From Gammaproteobacteria bacterium (lineage in GTDB: Bacteria; Pseudomonadota; Gammaproteobacteria; JAPPPA01), in assembly GCA_030425645.1 (NCBI GenBank), contig JAUHZK010000001.1, forward strand, positions 248,001 through 312,000: 64,000 bases of DNA, given 5' to 3'. Below, piece after piece: positions 33,219-42,576 of this stretch. The translations under genes and the position numbers were made by a program. How positions within the stretch are numbered: the first letter of the stretch is position 1; the number at the start of each line of letters is the position of its first letter. The notes beneath the pieces are model-generated. The model was not told the origin of the DNA. It saw only the letters and a list, made by a program, of their open reading frames with translations, and did not search any database.

Positions 33219-34592
33219 ATGCCTAAGCAGTTATTGGCCGCATTCGCGGCTATTGGTTTTTTAAGTGCCTGTGCACCATCCAGCTCGGCCCCGGGTGCGG
33301 GCACTGGTGCGGAAGCAGAAACCGTCAACTTGGCTCGGTGTAGCCAAGTCGAGTTTGACGACCATGGCGACAAGGCCGTGCCGAGCTGGTCTACCGCGCC
33401 TAGCGACGCATTGATTACGCCGCCGTTGCTGAATATGTCGGTGCGGCAATTTTTTGCACCGCATTGGCCCGGCGAGGTGGTGCGAATGCGATTAAGTAAT
33501 CGTTATTCGTCTGTGCCGCTTACCCTGCAAAATTTGCGTCTAGCTGAGCAAGACAATAGTGCCACCGCTGCAGTGGTAGAAGGCAGCGATTGCCTGCTGA
33601 CCTTTGGAGGGGAAAGCACGGTCACGATTGGCGCTGGTGAAACGGTGCTAAGCGACGCTATCGTTTTCCCGGTAACGCCGTTTAAGCGCTTGGGTATTAG
33701 CTTCCTGTCACCGGAATTCGCGCCGCAGTTGACTCGTCACTTGGCTGCTGTCGAAACCCCCTATATTAGTATTCCCGGTGACCACACCGCCGACCCTGCT
33801 GGCACAGCTTATGTGCCAGCACCGATAGCGTTGTCTAACAACTTCTTGGTTATTGAAGCGTTGGAAGTTGCCGCTACACCTGAGGTTAGTACCGTGGTGG
33901 CGATAGGTGATTCCATTACCGACGGTGCCTCTGACTTGTTGGGATCTTTAGCGGGTTTGTACTTTAGTCACCCGAGTTTGGGCAAAGATGAGCGCTACCC
34001 CAATTTCCTTGCCAAGCGATTTTTAGAGGCGGGTTTGCCGTTTGCTGTGTCTAACAAAGGCATAGGTGGTAACCGCCTGTTAAGCGACGGCATAGTGCCG
34101 CAATATGGCCCGCCGATTATTGAGCGCTATGACTATGACGCACTGGAAGTGCCGAGTGTGTCGCATGTGCTGATGATGATTGGCACCAACGATTCTGGCA
34201 CGGCGACGCCACAAGAAATCCCATCGACTGAAGCAATGATTGCTGGCTACACCGATGTGATTGAGCGTAGCCATGCTGCTGGCGTGAAAATCATTCTCGG
34301 CACCATCCCGCCGGCAAAGGGCATGATTGTTGGCGAGCTACCTGCAGGTCTTAGCGATAGTTTTGGGATTATGCATGGTATGCCGCAGGCCGAGGTGGCC
34401 CGTAATGAAGTTAATGATTGGATTCGTTCGCAAACCTTGAGCGATGGCGTTGTCGACTTTTACGCATGCCTTGAAGATCCAAATAATCCAGGTTATCTAC
34501 TACCCGAATACAACAGTGGCGATAACCTGCATCCGAGTGCGGCGGGTTATGCGGCGATGGCCGACTGTATTGATCTAGAGCTTTTTTACTAG
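33219..34592 (+). CDS. SGNH/GDSL-family esterase lipoprotein
   Basis: The 457-residue protein begins with a lipoprotein signal (FLSAC, Cys at residue 18). After an N-terminal beta domain, the SGNH blocks follow: block I VVAIGDSITDGASD, block II NKGIGGNRLL, block III MMIGTNDSGT and block V GDNLHPSAAGYAAM with the catalytic Asp and His. It is a predicted envelope-bound esterase or lipase. It starts 81 bp after the second hydrolase and is followed 12 bp later by the DUF1295 gene, so it extends the same operon. Confidence 0.88.
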   Translation: MPKQLLAAFAAIGFLSACAPSSSAPGAGTGAEAETVNLARCSQVEFDDHGDKAVPSWSTAPSDALITPPLLNMSVRQFFAPHWPGEVVRMRLSNRYSSVPLTLQNLRLAEQDNSATAAVVEGSDCLLTFGGESTVTIGAGETVLSDAIVFPVTPFKRLGISFLSPEFAPQLTRHLAAVETPYISIPGDHTADPAGTAYVPAPIALSNNFLVIEALEVAATPEVSTVVAIGDSITDGASDLLGSLAGLYFSHPSLGKDERYPNFLAKRFLEAGLPFAVSNKGIGGNRLLSDGIVPQYGPPIIERYDYDALEVPSVSHVLMMIGTNDSGTATPQEIPSTEAMIAGYTDVIERSHAAGVKIILGTIPPAKGMIVGELPAGLSDSFGIMHGMPQAEVARNEVNDWIRSQTLSDGVVDFYACLEDPNNPGYLLPEYNSGDNLHPSAAGYAAMADCIDLELFY

Positions 34593-34604
34593 AGGAGAAC
34601 GACG

Positions 34605-35519
34605 ATGGCGGCTGCTTTTCTTTGTACTTGTTTTATTGCGATTTGGGCTGTTCTGCTGAATGCCGATAACGCCTTTGTTGCAGAATTTGCGCTACAAAAT
34701 GGCATTGCCCAAATGTTGCTGTTTTTGTTTGTGGTCTGCATTCCGTTATGGCGCACTGGGCGTTTGTCTTACGTCGATATCGCTTGGCCGTTTGGTCTTA
34801 CCTTGATTGGTGCACAGTTAATGCTGGCCGCTGAACCCGGCAATTGGAGTGCCTATATTGTGGCCGCCATTTATTTGGCAGTGGGCCTGCGGATGGGCTT
34901 GGGTGCGCTGACCATGGGTTTAAAAACCGGTGTCATCTTTAAGCATGAGTTTCCACGCTACCAATACCGCCATGAAATACTGGCCAAGCAGGGCGTTAAA
35001 AACCCCGGCCTACATTTGCAGATCGATGCCATCACCCAAGGCTTAGCGAATATTAGCGTGCTGGCGATGCCCGGCATCTTGATTTTGTCCAATCAAGGCG
35101 CGCCGTTATCCATGCTTGAGGTATTCGGCTTCTCGCTATGGGGCGTGGCCTATGTGTTAGAAACCATTGCCGATGGCCACAAGTTGCACTTTATTGCCAA
35201 TAACCCGCGTGACGCGGTTTGTAATGTTGGCCTCTGGCGTTATAGCCGTCACCCTAATTATTTTGCCGAGTGGTTGGTTTGGTGTGGTTTGACTATCGCC
35301 TCGCTGCCTTCGTTAATGGCCGTGTTTGCCAATGCGGGAGCGCTGACTGGTGGTGTTTATGCGTTGGCGCTATTGGGCGCGCCGGCGGTAATGTACTTCA
35401 CCCTGGTAATCGCCACCGGCGCTAAACCAGCCGAATATTATTCGGTAAAAAAACGGCCCGGTTACGCCGAATATCAGCGCACCACCAGCGTATTTTTCCC
35501 TTGGTTTCCTAAGAAATAG
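34605..35519 (+). CDS. DUF1295 / steroid 5-alpha-reductase-like membrane protein
   Basis: The 304-residue integral membrane protein has about seven hydrophobic segments and the C-terminal signature NVGLWRYSRHPNYFAEWLVW, shared by DUF1295 proteins, steroid 5-alpha-reductases and isoprenylcysteine methyltransferase-like enzymes, where it binds the cofactor. The reaction in bacteria is not settled, but the family fits a lipid- or steroid-modifying role. An AGAGGAG ribosome-binding site precedes the ATG. It is the last gene of the operon, ending at a strong terminator. Confidence 0.85.
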   Translation: MAAAFLCTCFIAIWAVLLNADNAFVAEFALQNGIAQMLLFLFVVCIPLWRTGRLSYVDIAWPFGLTLIGAQLMLAAEPGNWSAYIVAAIYLAVGLRMGLGALTMGLKTGVIFKHEFPRYQYRHEILAKQGVKNPGLHLQIDAITQGLANISVLAMPGILILSNQGAPLSMLEVFGFSLWGVAYVLETIADGHKLHFIANNPRDAVCNVGLWRYSRHPNYFAEWLVWCGLTIASLPSLMAVFANAGALTGGVYALALLGAPAVMYFTLVIATGAKPAEYYSVKKRPGYAEYQRTTSVFFPWFPKK

Positions 35520-35526
35520 CCGCCCA

Positions 35527-35560
35527 ACAAAAAAGCCCCTGATATCAGGGGCTTTTTGTT
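35527..35560. terminator. Bidirectional terminator between DUF1295 and WS/DGAT genes
   Basis: A perfect 9-bp stem (GCCCCTGAT / ATCAGGGGC) is flanked by A6 on the left and T5 on the right, so it can end transcription from both convergent genes. Confidence 0.95.
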
Positions 35561-35575
35561 TATGGCTGCGCAGGT

Positions 35576-37021
35576 TTATTTCTTAGCAGTGCTTTTTCGC
35601 TTGCTAGTGGTTTTGCGCTTTTTCATCTTCTTAACCGCTTCTTCCAGCTCTTCTAGGGCTTTTTCCGTATGCGGCACCAGCTTCTGTACGCTTGGTAGCG
35701 ACTTGCGGCAGGCAATGTAAACAAAGCTGATGCGGTCGTCATAGCTAAACTGCGTAATGTTCAGCGCTTGGCCTTGCATGATGAAAGAGATAGGCGAGAT
35801 GTTCAGCACCTCGGCGCCATTCAACCAGCGTTTTTCTTGTGGGCCCGGTACGTTAGATACCACCACGTTAGACATCGGCTTGCGGCGGCGGTTACCAATG
35901 CCAGTAATTTGGCCAATGGTAAACGGCAGCGTTAGCAGTGCCGCGTAGGCGGTGATCTGCTCTTTGTTCATAGAACGGAGCATGGTTTTACCGGCGCTCA
36001 TGGACTGATTAACTGCCTTAAAGCGCTCAATCGGGTCAGCGATGTCGGTGCCTAAGTTGGCTAGCAGCATGCCAATCGCATTGCCTTCTTCTGGGCCGTC
36101 TTTAGGACGAATGGAAACCGGCACTTGGCCCACTAGGCGTTTTTTCGGCAGCGCGTTTTGTTCTTGTAAATAACCGCGTAAGGCACCGCCACACATGGCC
36201 ATGACCACGTCATTCAAGGTGCCGCCCAATTCCGCAGCGACGTTTTTAAGACGCTCGGTTTTAAACTCAACAATACTGACCCGGCGGGCCGGGCCAACGG
36301 GTACGTTGAGAATGGTTTCCGGTGCCGAGTAGGGCGCAATCAAACCCGGTGTGCCTTTGCCGCGACCACCCAATAAGGTGTCCCATGTGGCGGAGGCAAC
36401 GCCAGCAATCGACTTCAGCGGGTCAGTGACCTGATCCATCAAACTGGTGGTTTGTGTGGCCGCGTCGTTCTTCTCACGTTTAGTACGCTTGGGTTTTGGT
36501 TGCGACCAAAGTGGTAAGAAGTCGTCGTCGATTTCTGGGCTGGTGCTGGTCCAGCGTGCCACCATTTTGGAACCGGCGACGCCGTCCACTAGGGCATGGT
36601 GCATTTTTGAGTACACCGCAAAACAATCGTCTTCTAGGCCTTCAATGGCGTGGATCTCCCACATTGGGCGGGCGTGATCCAGTGGAATACTGTGTAGGCG
36701 AGAGATTAGCTGCGCCAGTTCGCGTTCGCCGCCAGGATAAGGCAGCGCTGAATGGCGTAGGTGATAGTCGAGGTCAACGTCTTCTTCAACTTCCCAACTA
36801 GGTAGCGGATCTTTAAGGCTGTTTGGTGCCAGCTTTTTGTTGAACGGAGATTCCTTAACCGGAAACTGCTTGAAGTGCTGAACCATGTCAGCCACATAAG
36901 ACTTAGGTGCGCCTTTTGGTAGTTTCAGGCGAACCAGTACGCCTACCTGATTAGGTGTGTTTTCACTTTCGGTAACTAGAAAAAATGAGTCGCCGGGACC
37001 CAATGTTTGTGTCTTTGCCAT
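35576..37021 (-). CDS. Wax ester synthase/diacylglycerol acyltransferase (WS/DGAT)
   Basis: With the ATG at 37021, preceded by GGGAGGA, the product has 481 residues, normal for the family. The catalytic motif HHxxxDG is HHALVDG at 141-147, and the C-terminal SNVVVSNVPGPQEKRW is also characteristic. The enzyme joins fatty acyl-CoA to long-chain alcohols or diacylglycerol to make storage wax esters or triacylglycerol. The C-terminus carries a Lys/Arg-rich tail. It is divergent from the SMP-30-like gene. A longer frame to 37117 lacks an SD. Confidence 0.95.
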   Translation of the reverse strand: MAKTQTLGPGDSFFLVTESENTPNQVGVLVRLKLPKGAPKSYVADMVQHFKQFPVKESPFNKKLAPNSLKDPLPSWEVEEDVDLDYHLRHSALPYPGGERELAQLISRLHSIPLDHARPMWEIHAIEGLEDDCFAVYSKMHHALVDGVAGSKMVARWTSTSPEIDDDFLPLWSQPKPKRTKREKNDAATQTTSLMDQVTDPLKSIAGVASATWDTLLGGRGKGTPGLIAPYSAPETILNVPVGPARRVSIVEFKTERLKNVAAELGGTLNDVVMAMCGGALRGYLQEQNALPKKRLVGQVPVSIRPKDGPEEGNAIGMLLANLGTDIADPIERFKAVNQSMSAGKTMLRSMNKEQITAYAALLTLPFTIGQITGIGNRRRKPMSNVVVSNVPGPQEKRWLNGAEVLNISPISFIMQGQALNITQFSYDDRISFVYIACRKSLPSVQKLVPHTEKALEELEEAVKKMKKRKTTSKRKSTAKK

Positions 37022-37122
37022 GTCTTCCTCCCATTGTTTGAACGCGGCAGTCACCGATGCGTTTGTAATGTTGTTTATGCAACCGCACTGCCAGTACGCG
37101 TTGCAGTGTATCGCCAAGGGGG

Positions 37123-37161
37123 CTTAACGCCAAACTAGCTGTATTTGTATTGGCGCCTTAA
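37123..37161. promoter_or_regulatory. Inverted repeat with TTGGCGCC between WS/DGAT and SMP-30-like genes
   Basis: CTTAACGCCAA (37123-37133) and TTGGCGCCTTAA (37150-37161) face each other in the divergent intergenic region. The right arm is another copy of the recurring TTGGCRCC motif. Confidence 0.4.
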
Positions 37162-37204
37162 AGGTGGCTTCGGGTATGGTTCGGTTAATAAAAGGAGATA
37201 GCCG

Positions 37205-38302
37205 ATGCGCCTAATTTTGTTGTCAGTTGTGCTTGTGGCATTGCTGCTAAGCGGCTGCGGTAAGAACGATATTGACCCCTCTGCCTGTGAGGCTGTAGGT
37301 GATGCCCAACCGATATGTGGTTTTCATCAACCAGAAGACTTTGCGTTGTTGCCCGATGGTAAAACGCTGGTGGTGGCGGAATTGGGAAGCATGTTCACCT
37401 ACGCGCGTGGATATTTGGCGCTGTTTGATACCGAAACTGAACAATCAAAACGCTTTCAGCTATTTGACCAGCCCGCTAGTGAAGTGTGGGTAGATGTTGA
37501 TTGCCCGGGCCCGCCGGGTGGTGTGTTTTCACCGCATGGTATTCATTATTCACAACGCGCCGATGGCGCTGGTCAATTGCTCGTTATTAACCACGGTGAG
37601 CGCGAAAGCGTTGAGTTCTTTGAGGTGGTTTCTCAGCAAGGCGAGTACGACATTCAATGGCGTGGCTGTGTGGTATTGCCAGAAAACGATTTCGCCAATA
37701 GCGTCGTGGCCACGCCCGAAGGCAGCTTTATTTACTCGCATATGTTTAGCAGAGATGCGCTGCGTTTTGGCACCACATCGTGGCCGGCGCTAAAGGCTGT
37801 GCTCGGCATACCAAGTGGTCACGCTGTCGAGTGGAAAGGCCTTGCGGTGGCTGACGGACGCCAGTTTGAAAAAGTGCCGGGCAGTGAGGCAGGTTTTCCT
37901 AATGGTGTTGAGCTGAGTGACGACGGTCGTTATTTGTTTATGAATACCAGCGTTGACGGTTACGTGCATAAGATTGATCGCATGGCTGGAAAGCGCGTAG
38001 CAAGTTCCGAGAAGATTCCGCACCTCGACAATATTCGTTGGGACCAAAACGGCCGCCTACTCGTCGCTAGTATGACAACAGGATTGTTTGAGTCGGTGCG
38101 CTGCTTGGAAGTTGCCCCCACTAATTGCGGCGGTGAATACGACATCGTGCGCTTAGATCCACAAACGCTGGAACATGAAGTGGTTTACAGCCATCAAGGC
38201 GGCCAGCCAATGGGTGCGGCGACAGTCGGTTTTCAAGTCGGCGATCATCTTTATATCGGTTCCTATGCCGGCGACCGACTGGTTAAAGTGCCGTACCAAT
38301 AG
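37205..38302 (+). CDS. SMP-30/gluconolactonase-like beta-propeller lipoprotein
   Basis: The 365-residue protein starts with a lipoprotein signal (LLLSGC, Cys19). Segments such as PEDFALLPDGKTLVVAE, GFPNGVELSDDGRYLFMNT and LDNIRWDQNGRLLVAS are blades of an SMP-30/strictosidine-synthase-like six-bladed propeller with metal-binding Glu/Asn/Asp positions. It may be a lactonase or a binding protein in the envelope. Preceded by AGGAGA. The CDGSH gene begins 2 bp after the stop (TAGCTATG), so translation is coupled. Confidence 0.8.
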   Translation: MRLILLSVVLVALLLSGCGKNDIDPSACEAVGDAQPICGFHQPEDFALLPDGKTLVVAELGSMFTYARGYLALFDTETEQSKRFQLFDQPASEVWVDVDCPGPPGGVFSPHGIHYSQRADGAGQLLVINHGERESVEFFEVVSQQGEYDIQWRGCVVLPENDFANSVVATPEGSFIYSHMFSRDALRFGTTSWPALKAVLGIPSGHAVEWKGLAVADGRQFEKVPGSEAGFPNGVELSDDGRYLFMNTSVDGYVHKIDRMAGKRVASSEKIPHLDNIRWDQNGRLLVASMTTGLFESVRCLEVAPTNCGGEYDIVRLDPQTLEHEVVYSHQGGQPMGAATVGFQVGDHLYIGSYAGDRLVKVPYQ

Positions 38303-38304
38303 CT

Positions 38305-38625
38305 ATGTCCGAGCAAAACCAACAGCAAGTACCATTACCGTGGGTGGTCACGGTGGCGGCGGGTCGTTGCTATTCGATATGTGGTTGCGAGAAGCGCAAA
38401 CAGCAGCCTCACTGTGATAAAACCGGTCAACCCTGTGCCGCGGTGATACATCAGTCATCGCAAGCGCAAACCTTAATGATATGCCGCTGTGGTGATTCTA
38501 AGCAGTTGCCGTTTTGCGATGGTTCGCATAACCGAATGACAGAGATTAGCCGCAGTACATTAATAAAAGAGTTTTTTATGGAGCCGTTTGAGGCCCTGAA
38601 AACTGCGTTCCGGAGGAATAAATAA
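38305..38625 (+). CDS. Double CDGSH iron-sulphur domain protein
   Basis: The 106-residue protein has two CDGSH-type 2Fe-2S motifs: YSICGCEKRKQQPHCDKTG and MICRCGDSKQLPFCDGSHN. In each, three Cys and one His (or equivalent) would bind the cluster; in the first motif the final His is absent in the CDKTG end, so this site may be altered. These small proteins act in redox or cluster transfer. It lies in a tightly coupled operon; its stop overlaps the start of the next gene in TAATG. Confidence 0.85.
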   Translation: MSEQNQQQVPLPWVVTVAAGRCYSICGCEKRKQQPHCDKTGQPCAAVIHQSSQAQTLMICRCGDSKQLPFCDGSHNRMTEISRSTLIKEFFMEPFEALKTAFRRNK

Positions 38626-39251
38626 TGGCAACACCACAAGATCAGCAATTAACGCCGGCAGGTGGCTGGGCGAATCCGGGTCGAGTGCGCTTAGGGCCAA
38701 TGAAACGTGAAGAACAAAGTCTGCGTATACGGCTATTTGCAAAGGTGATTTCCAAAGTAGGGCGCTTGCAGGCCTTTAATGTGTTTCTACTGCTGATGCG
38801 TAATTTTCGCCTATTCCGTGGTTGGCTCAATTACAGCAGCAAAATGATGCCTTACGGCACCATTGGACGCAGAAATACCGAGTTGGCCATTTTGCGTGTG
38901 GCTTGGGTTTGCCGTTCTCGCTATGAGTGGGGCCAACATGTTGATATTGGTTTGCGGGCAGGTTTGAAACCGGAGGAAATTTCCCGGGTGCCGCTCGGAC
39001 CAGAAGCTGCGGATTGGAGCGATAAACAACGCCAAATCTTAAATTGCTGTGACGAGTTTTGCCGTGAGCGCATGATTAGCGATGCGACTTGGGATGCGCT
39101 AGGCCAGCACTTTAATGATAAGCAGTTGATTGAACTGTTTTGCTTAATCAATCACTATCAAGGACTTGCCAATGTGCTCAATAGCACGGGCCTGCCGCTA
39201 GATGCGGCGGTGGAAGAGATTCTAGCGAATGCGCCGATTCATAACGCCTAA
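38625..39251 (+). CDS. Carboxymuconolactone decarboxylase (CMD) family protein
   Basis: The 208-residue protein has the CMD core in RNTELAILRVAWVCRSRYEW followed by GQHVDIGLRAGLKPEEI, with the Glu, Cys and His usual in alkylhydroperoxidase-type members, although only one Cys of the CxxC redox pair is retained (CRSR). Such proteins act in aromatic degradation or peroxide reduction. GGAGGA lies 7 nt before the ATG, inside the CDGSH gene. The start and the preceding stop overlap. Confidence 0.85.
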   Translation: MATPQDQQLTPAGGWANPGRVRLGPMKREEQSLRIRLFAKVISKVGRLQAFNVFLLLMRNFRLFRGWLNYSSKMMPYGTIGRRNTELAILRVAWVCRSRYEWGQHVDIGLRAGLKPEEISRVPLGPEAADWSDKQRQILNCCDEFCRERMISDATWDALGQHFNDKQLIELFCLINHYQGLANVLNSTGLPLDAAVEEILANAPIHNA

Positions 39252-39275
39252 GTGGAGGCGGCCGGGAGAGAACGG

Positions 39276-40448
39276 ATGAGAATATTATTAAAAGTGTTGC
39301 TAGCAGCGGCCTTGGTGTTTGTCTTATTGGTGGCGTTTGCGCCACCGTTTAATGCCGAGCGCATAAATGGCATGAATAACGTCTTTCCCCACGAGCCTTA
39401 TGCGGTCAGTGAAAAAGCATCGGCTTTGCATGCGACCTTAAACGTGGCTGACTGGCACGCTGACTCTTTATTGTGGTCGCGTGATTTATTGCAGCGTTCC
39501 GAACAGGGCCAAGTGGATTTGCCGCGTTTACGTGAGGGCAATGTCGCGGTGCAGGTGTTTGACTCGGTCACGCGGGTGCCATCCAAAGGCACCAACCTAG
39601 AAGACAACCCCGCGGTGGGTGACAAGATTCGTTTATTGGCATTGGCTGATGACTGGCCTTTGAATACCTGGTTTAGCCGTTTTGCTCGCGCTGAATATCA
39701 GGTGGGTAAATTGTTCGATTTAGAACGCCGTGCGCCAGAACAGATCAAAGTGGTGTTAACTCAGGCTGATCTAAATACGGTCTTAGCCGAGCGTGCGCAA
39801 GGCTCGCAAAAGTTGGCGGCGGTGATGGGTACGGAAGGTATGCATGCTCTAGATGGCGAGCTAGCAAACGTGCAAGGCCTCTTTGATGCGGGTTATCGCA
39901 TTGCCGGTTTAACGCATTTTTTTGATAACAAAATGGGCGGTTCGCTACATGGCCAAAGCGACGAGGGCTTAACCGAGTTTGGTCGCGCGGTGATCAAGGA
40001 AATGGATCGCCTAGGCATGATTGTAGATGTGGCGCATTCCTCCTACGCCATGGTTGAAGATGTATTGGCTTTGTCGCCACGGCCGGTGATTGTTTCGCAT
40101 ACCGGTGTTCGCGGCGCCTGCGACAGTCATCGCAATTTCCCCGACGCATTGATGAAGCGAATTGCCGAACGCGGCGGCCTAGTCGCCATTGGCTTCTGGG
40201 ACACCGCCACCTGCGGCCGCACCGCTGGAGCCATTGTTGATAACATCCGCTACGCCATCGACCTGCTCGGTGTTGATCATGTGAGCCTTGGCTCGGATTT
40301 TGACGGTTCTGTCGACACACCAATTGATGTATCGGAAATGGCCGCACTCACCCACATCATGCTAGAGCGCGGCTTTAGCGAAACCGAAATCCGCGCCGTG
40401 ATGGGCGGCAACCAAATCCGCTTTTTACAGCAGTGGTTGCCGCAGTAA
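39276..40448 (+). CDS. Membrane dipeptidase, peptidase family M19
   Basis: With the ATG at 39276, preceded by GGGAGA, the product is 390 residues with an N-terminal membrane anchor (LLKVLLAAALVFVLLVAF). The binuclear zinc residues are in NVADWHADSLL (HxD), MGTEGMHALDG (Glu), VDVAHSSYAM and VIVSHTGVRGACDSHRN (His), and the Asp of SLGSDFDG. The enzyme hydrolyses dipeptides or related amides in the periplasm. It is the last gene of the SMP-30-like operon. The frame extends to 39252 from a GTG without SD support. Confidence 0.9.
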   Translation: MRILLKVLLAAALVFVLLVAFAPPFNAERINGMNNVFPHEPYAVSEKASALHATLNVADWHADSLLWSRDLLQRSEQGQVDLPRLREGNVAVQVFDSVTRVPSKGTNLEDNPAVGDKIRLLALADDWPLNTWFSRFARAEYQVGKLFDLERRAPEQIKVVLTQADLNTVLAERAQGSQKLAAVMGTEGMHALDGELANVQGLFDAGYRIAGLTHFFDNKMGGSLHGQSDEGLTEFGRAVIKEMDRLGMIVDVAHSSYAMVEDVLALSPRPVIVSHTGVRGACDSHRNFPDALMKRIAERGGLVAIGFWDTATCGRTAGAIVDNIRYAIDLLGVDHVSLGSDFDGSVDTPIDVSEMAALTHIMLERGFSETEIRAVMGGNQIRFLQQWLPQ

Positions 40449-40449
40449 A

Positions 40450-40461
40450 CCTTAGCTAAGG
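40450..40461. repeat. 12-bp palindrome between convergent genes
   Basis: CCTTAGCTAAGG is a perfect palindrome squeezed between the M19 and lipoprotein stop codons. With no T run it is at most a weak terminator. Confidence 0.35.
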
Positions 40462-42444
40462 CTATCGTTCTCGGAAGTCGGTCATTGCCGCAATTAATGC
40501 GTCTAAGCGTTCTTGCGGCAAGGCGACAAACATATCGGCTGAGTAGAGGTCGGTGGTCAAAGTGATCGCGTCATCCACGGTGCCAACTTGAGTGATGGTT
40601 TCACCTTGGATATGCCCAACCGCCAAATCTTTGCCAACCAGCCAAGGTGGCATGTTCCATTGCACCTCTACGCCTTGTTGCTCAATCCAGATTGTGGGGT
40701 CGGTGTGGTTGTCGTATTGCAGGTTTACTAAGGTGAGAATGGCGGAGTCGGGAGACACTAGGGTTGAAATATCAGTGGTGGCTGAGCTTGATGAGGCTCC
40801 TTGCTCCCAAACCGTGCTTTTTAGAATGTCGCGGCCTATGTGGCTTAACAGGGCGGTCTGGAATTCCACGTCTGGCCATGTTGGGCTGTTGATTGAGTTT
40901 TTGCCGTAGATGAACCAGCGTACGCCTTTGGCTCCATGCCCAAATGACAGCCAGCTGTATGCGCGCGCATCGTCCGGCGAAGGATAGCGTGGGTTGAGGT
41001 TCGGATCGTAGCCGCCGTTTATCAGGCCCAGGTCCGAATACACCGGTGGCCAGAACCAGAACGGTTTGGCCCCTCGAACCGTGCGAAAAGTATCGGCGTA
41101 ATCAGCAGCGCCCTCAAAGCGAAGGTTAATTACGTCTGAGGTAAATGGATAATGATCCCAGCCGTTAATATCTCCCTGCGCACCAAACATGTTGATGGCA
41201 CCAATAAACTGCAAGTTAATGGCGGCTGGCTTGGTGGCATTGATTTTATTGGCCTCGTTTATGAGTGCTTGCACCTCCATTGGGGTGCTGAAATGAATGC
41301 CGTAAGGAAGCCCGGGGGCGGCAACTAAGTCGGGTTCGTCGATGGGTTCTAGCGCCCATACGCCGGGTCGGTCGTGATAATGGCGAAAGATTTCTAAACG
41401 CTCTTCCGCAGAGTGCGCTCCGTAAAGCATTACCCCCATGTTGTTTTCTTCGGCGTGGCTAATGACTAGATCAAGATTTTCATAGTCTGCTTGAGGGCTG
41501 TGATTGAAGGCGGTAACGGAGTTGAATTGGGTATCATGGAGTAGATTGAGATCATCTTTGTCAACTTCAGTGATGCCCATGCCGTTTGAGAAGCGGTCGT
41601 CCACAACCCGGCGTTGAGTCATGATTGGCGGGCTGTTCTCAATATCAACCTGAACAATAAATGGCTCGCCCAGCGTCAGGGTTGTATCGAGTTCAAGTAG
41701 GGTTGGTGAACCGCTGTTTAATGTTGAGCCGCCTCGCCAGTTGATGGCGTTGCCGTTGACCTTTACGCCTTCAATGTGTTCGCCGTTGGCCGGTGCGAGA
41801 AATAGATGTGAGCGCTGCTCTTCTTCGTTGAAGAAAAGGTCGGTGATGGTGGATGCGGTGGTCGCTAAAGAAAAGGTTTGACTAGTTACTGAGGCGTCTG
41901 ATGGTGACGTAATCACGTTAAATGTTTGCGGCACGTTAGGCAACAATACATCGCCGTTTATGACAACCGTGGCTACACCGTTAGGCGGCAAGGTTTTTGA
42001 ATCTAAAGACCACCATGAGAGTGGCTGTATAGGATTGCAAACGTCTCTAAAGGTATCGTCAGTGCTGACTAGATCGATGTATGCATCTAGTGACAGGCCG
42101 TTAAGCTGTATGTCTTCAATGGTTACGTCGACCGAATTGAGGTTTTTGAAATAAAGCTCGAGTGTTCCGCCTTTGGTGCGGTGGATGTAGCACTGGTTGG
42201 CCGCAACTTCTACTACGCCACCCGACGTAATTGGTGGCACGGCTCGCTGGCGGTACTCGTGGCCCAGAACCGTGAGTGGTTCGGTTTTAGCAGCAGGTGG
42301 TGTTGTACTGTTGCCGGGGCTGCCTCGCTCGCCCGCTATGTCGGGTGATGAGCTGCAAGCTACGAGCAGGATTAAACAGCTAGCAGTGCTAATGAATTTT
42401 CTTGCACGGGGGCATTGCTCCCCGAACTGGGTTTTTGAACGCAT
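40462..42444 (-). CDS. Large lipoprotein with a TIM-barrel/glycosidase-like region
   Basis: The ATG at 42444 has GGAGGAG 7 nt upstream, unlike the ATG at 42459, so the product is 660 residues. It begins with a lipoprotein signal (SCLILLVACSSS). The N-terminal third is beta-rich, with NLNSVDVTIEDIQLNGLSLD. The middle part looks like a TIM barrel (VMLYGAHSAEERLEIF, GVWALEPIDEPDLVAAPG, AYSWLSFGHGAKGVRWFIYG), where EPIDEPD could hold catalytic acids as in clan GH-A glycosidases. No family is firmly recognised. It is divergent from the AraC gene at 42577. Confidence 0.7.
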   Translation of the reverse strand: MRSKTQFGEQCPRARKFISTASCLILLVACSSSPDIAGERGSPGNSTTPPAAKTEPLTVLGHEYRQRAVPPITSGGVVEVAANQCYIHRTKGGTLELYFKNLNSVDVTIEDIQLNGLSLDAYIDLVSTDDTFRDVCNPIQPLSWWSLDSKTLPPNGVATVVINGDVLLPNVPQTFNVITSPSDASVTSQTFSLATTASTITDLFFNEEEQRSHLFLAPANGEHIEGVKVNGNAINWRGGSTLNSGSPTLLELDTTLTLGEPFIVQVDIENSPPIMTQRRVVDDRFSNGMGITEVDKDDLNLLHDTQFNSVTAFNHSPQADYENLDLVISHAEENNMGVMLYGAHSAEERLEIFRHYHDRPGVWALEPIDEPDLVAAPGLPYGIHFSTPMEVQALINEANKINATKPAAINLQFIGAINMFGAQGDINGWDHYPFTSDVINLRFEGAADYADTFRTVRGAKPFWFWPPVYSDLGLINGGYDPNLNPRYPSPDDARAYSWLSFGHGAKGVRWFIYGKNSINSPTWPDVEFQTALLSHIGRDILKSTVWEQGASSSSATTDISTLVSPDSAILTLVNLQYDNHTDPTIWIEQQGVEVQWNMPPWLVGKDLAVGHIQGETITQVGTVDDAITLTTDLYSADMFVALPQERLDALIAAMTDFRER

Positions 42445-42576
42445 TGATGACTCCTCCATTTGTCGCAATTATTTACTAATCTCATTAATGCCGTATTGAC
42501 CCTAGAAGCCTGCCTTTGACACTACAAACAAGCTTAGGCAATTGACCTATTAGCCAGCTTGGGTAACAGTTGTGTT

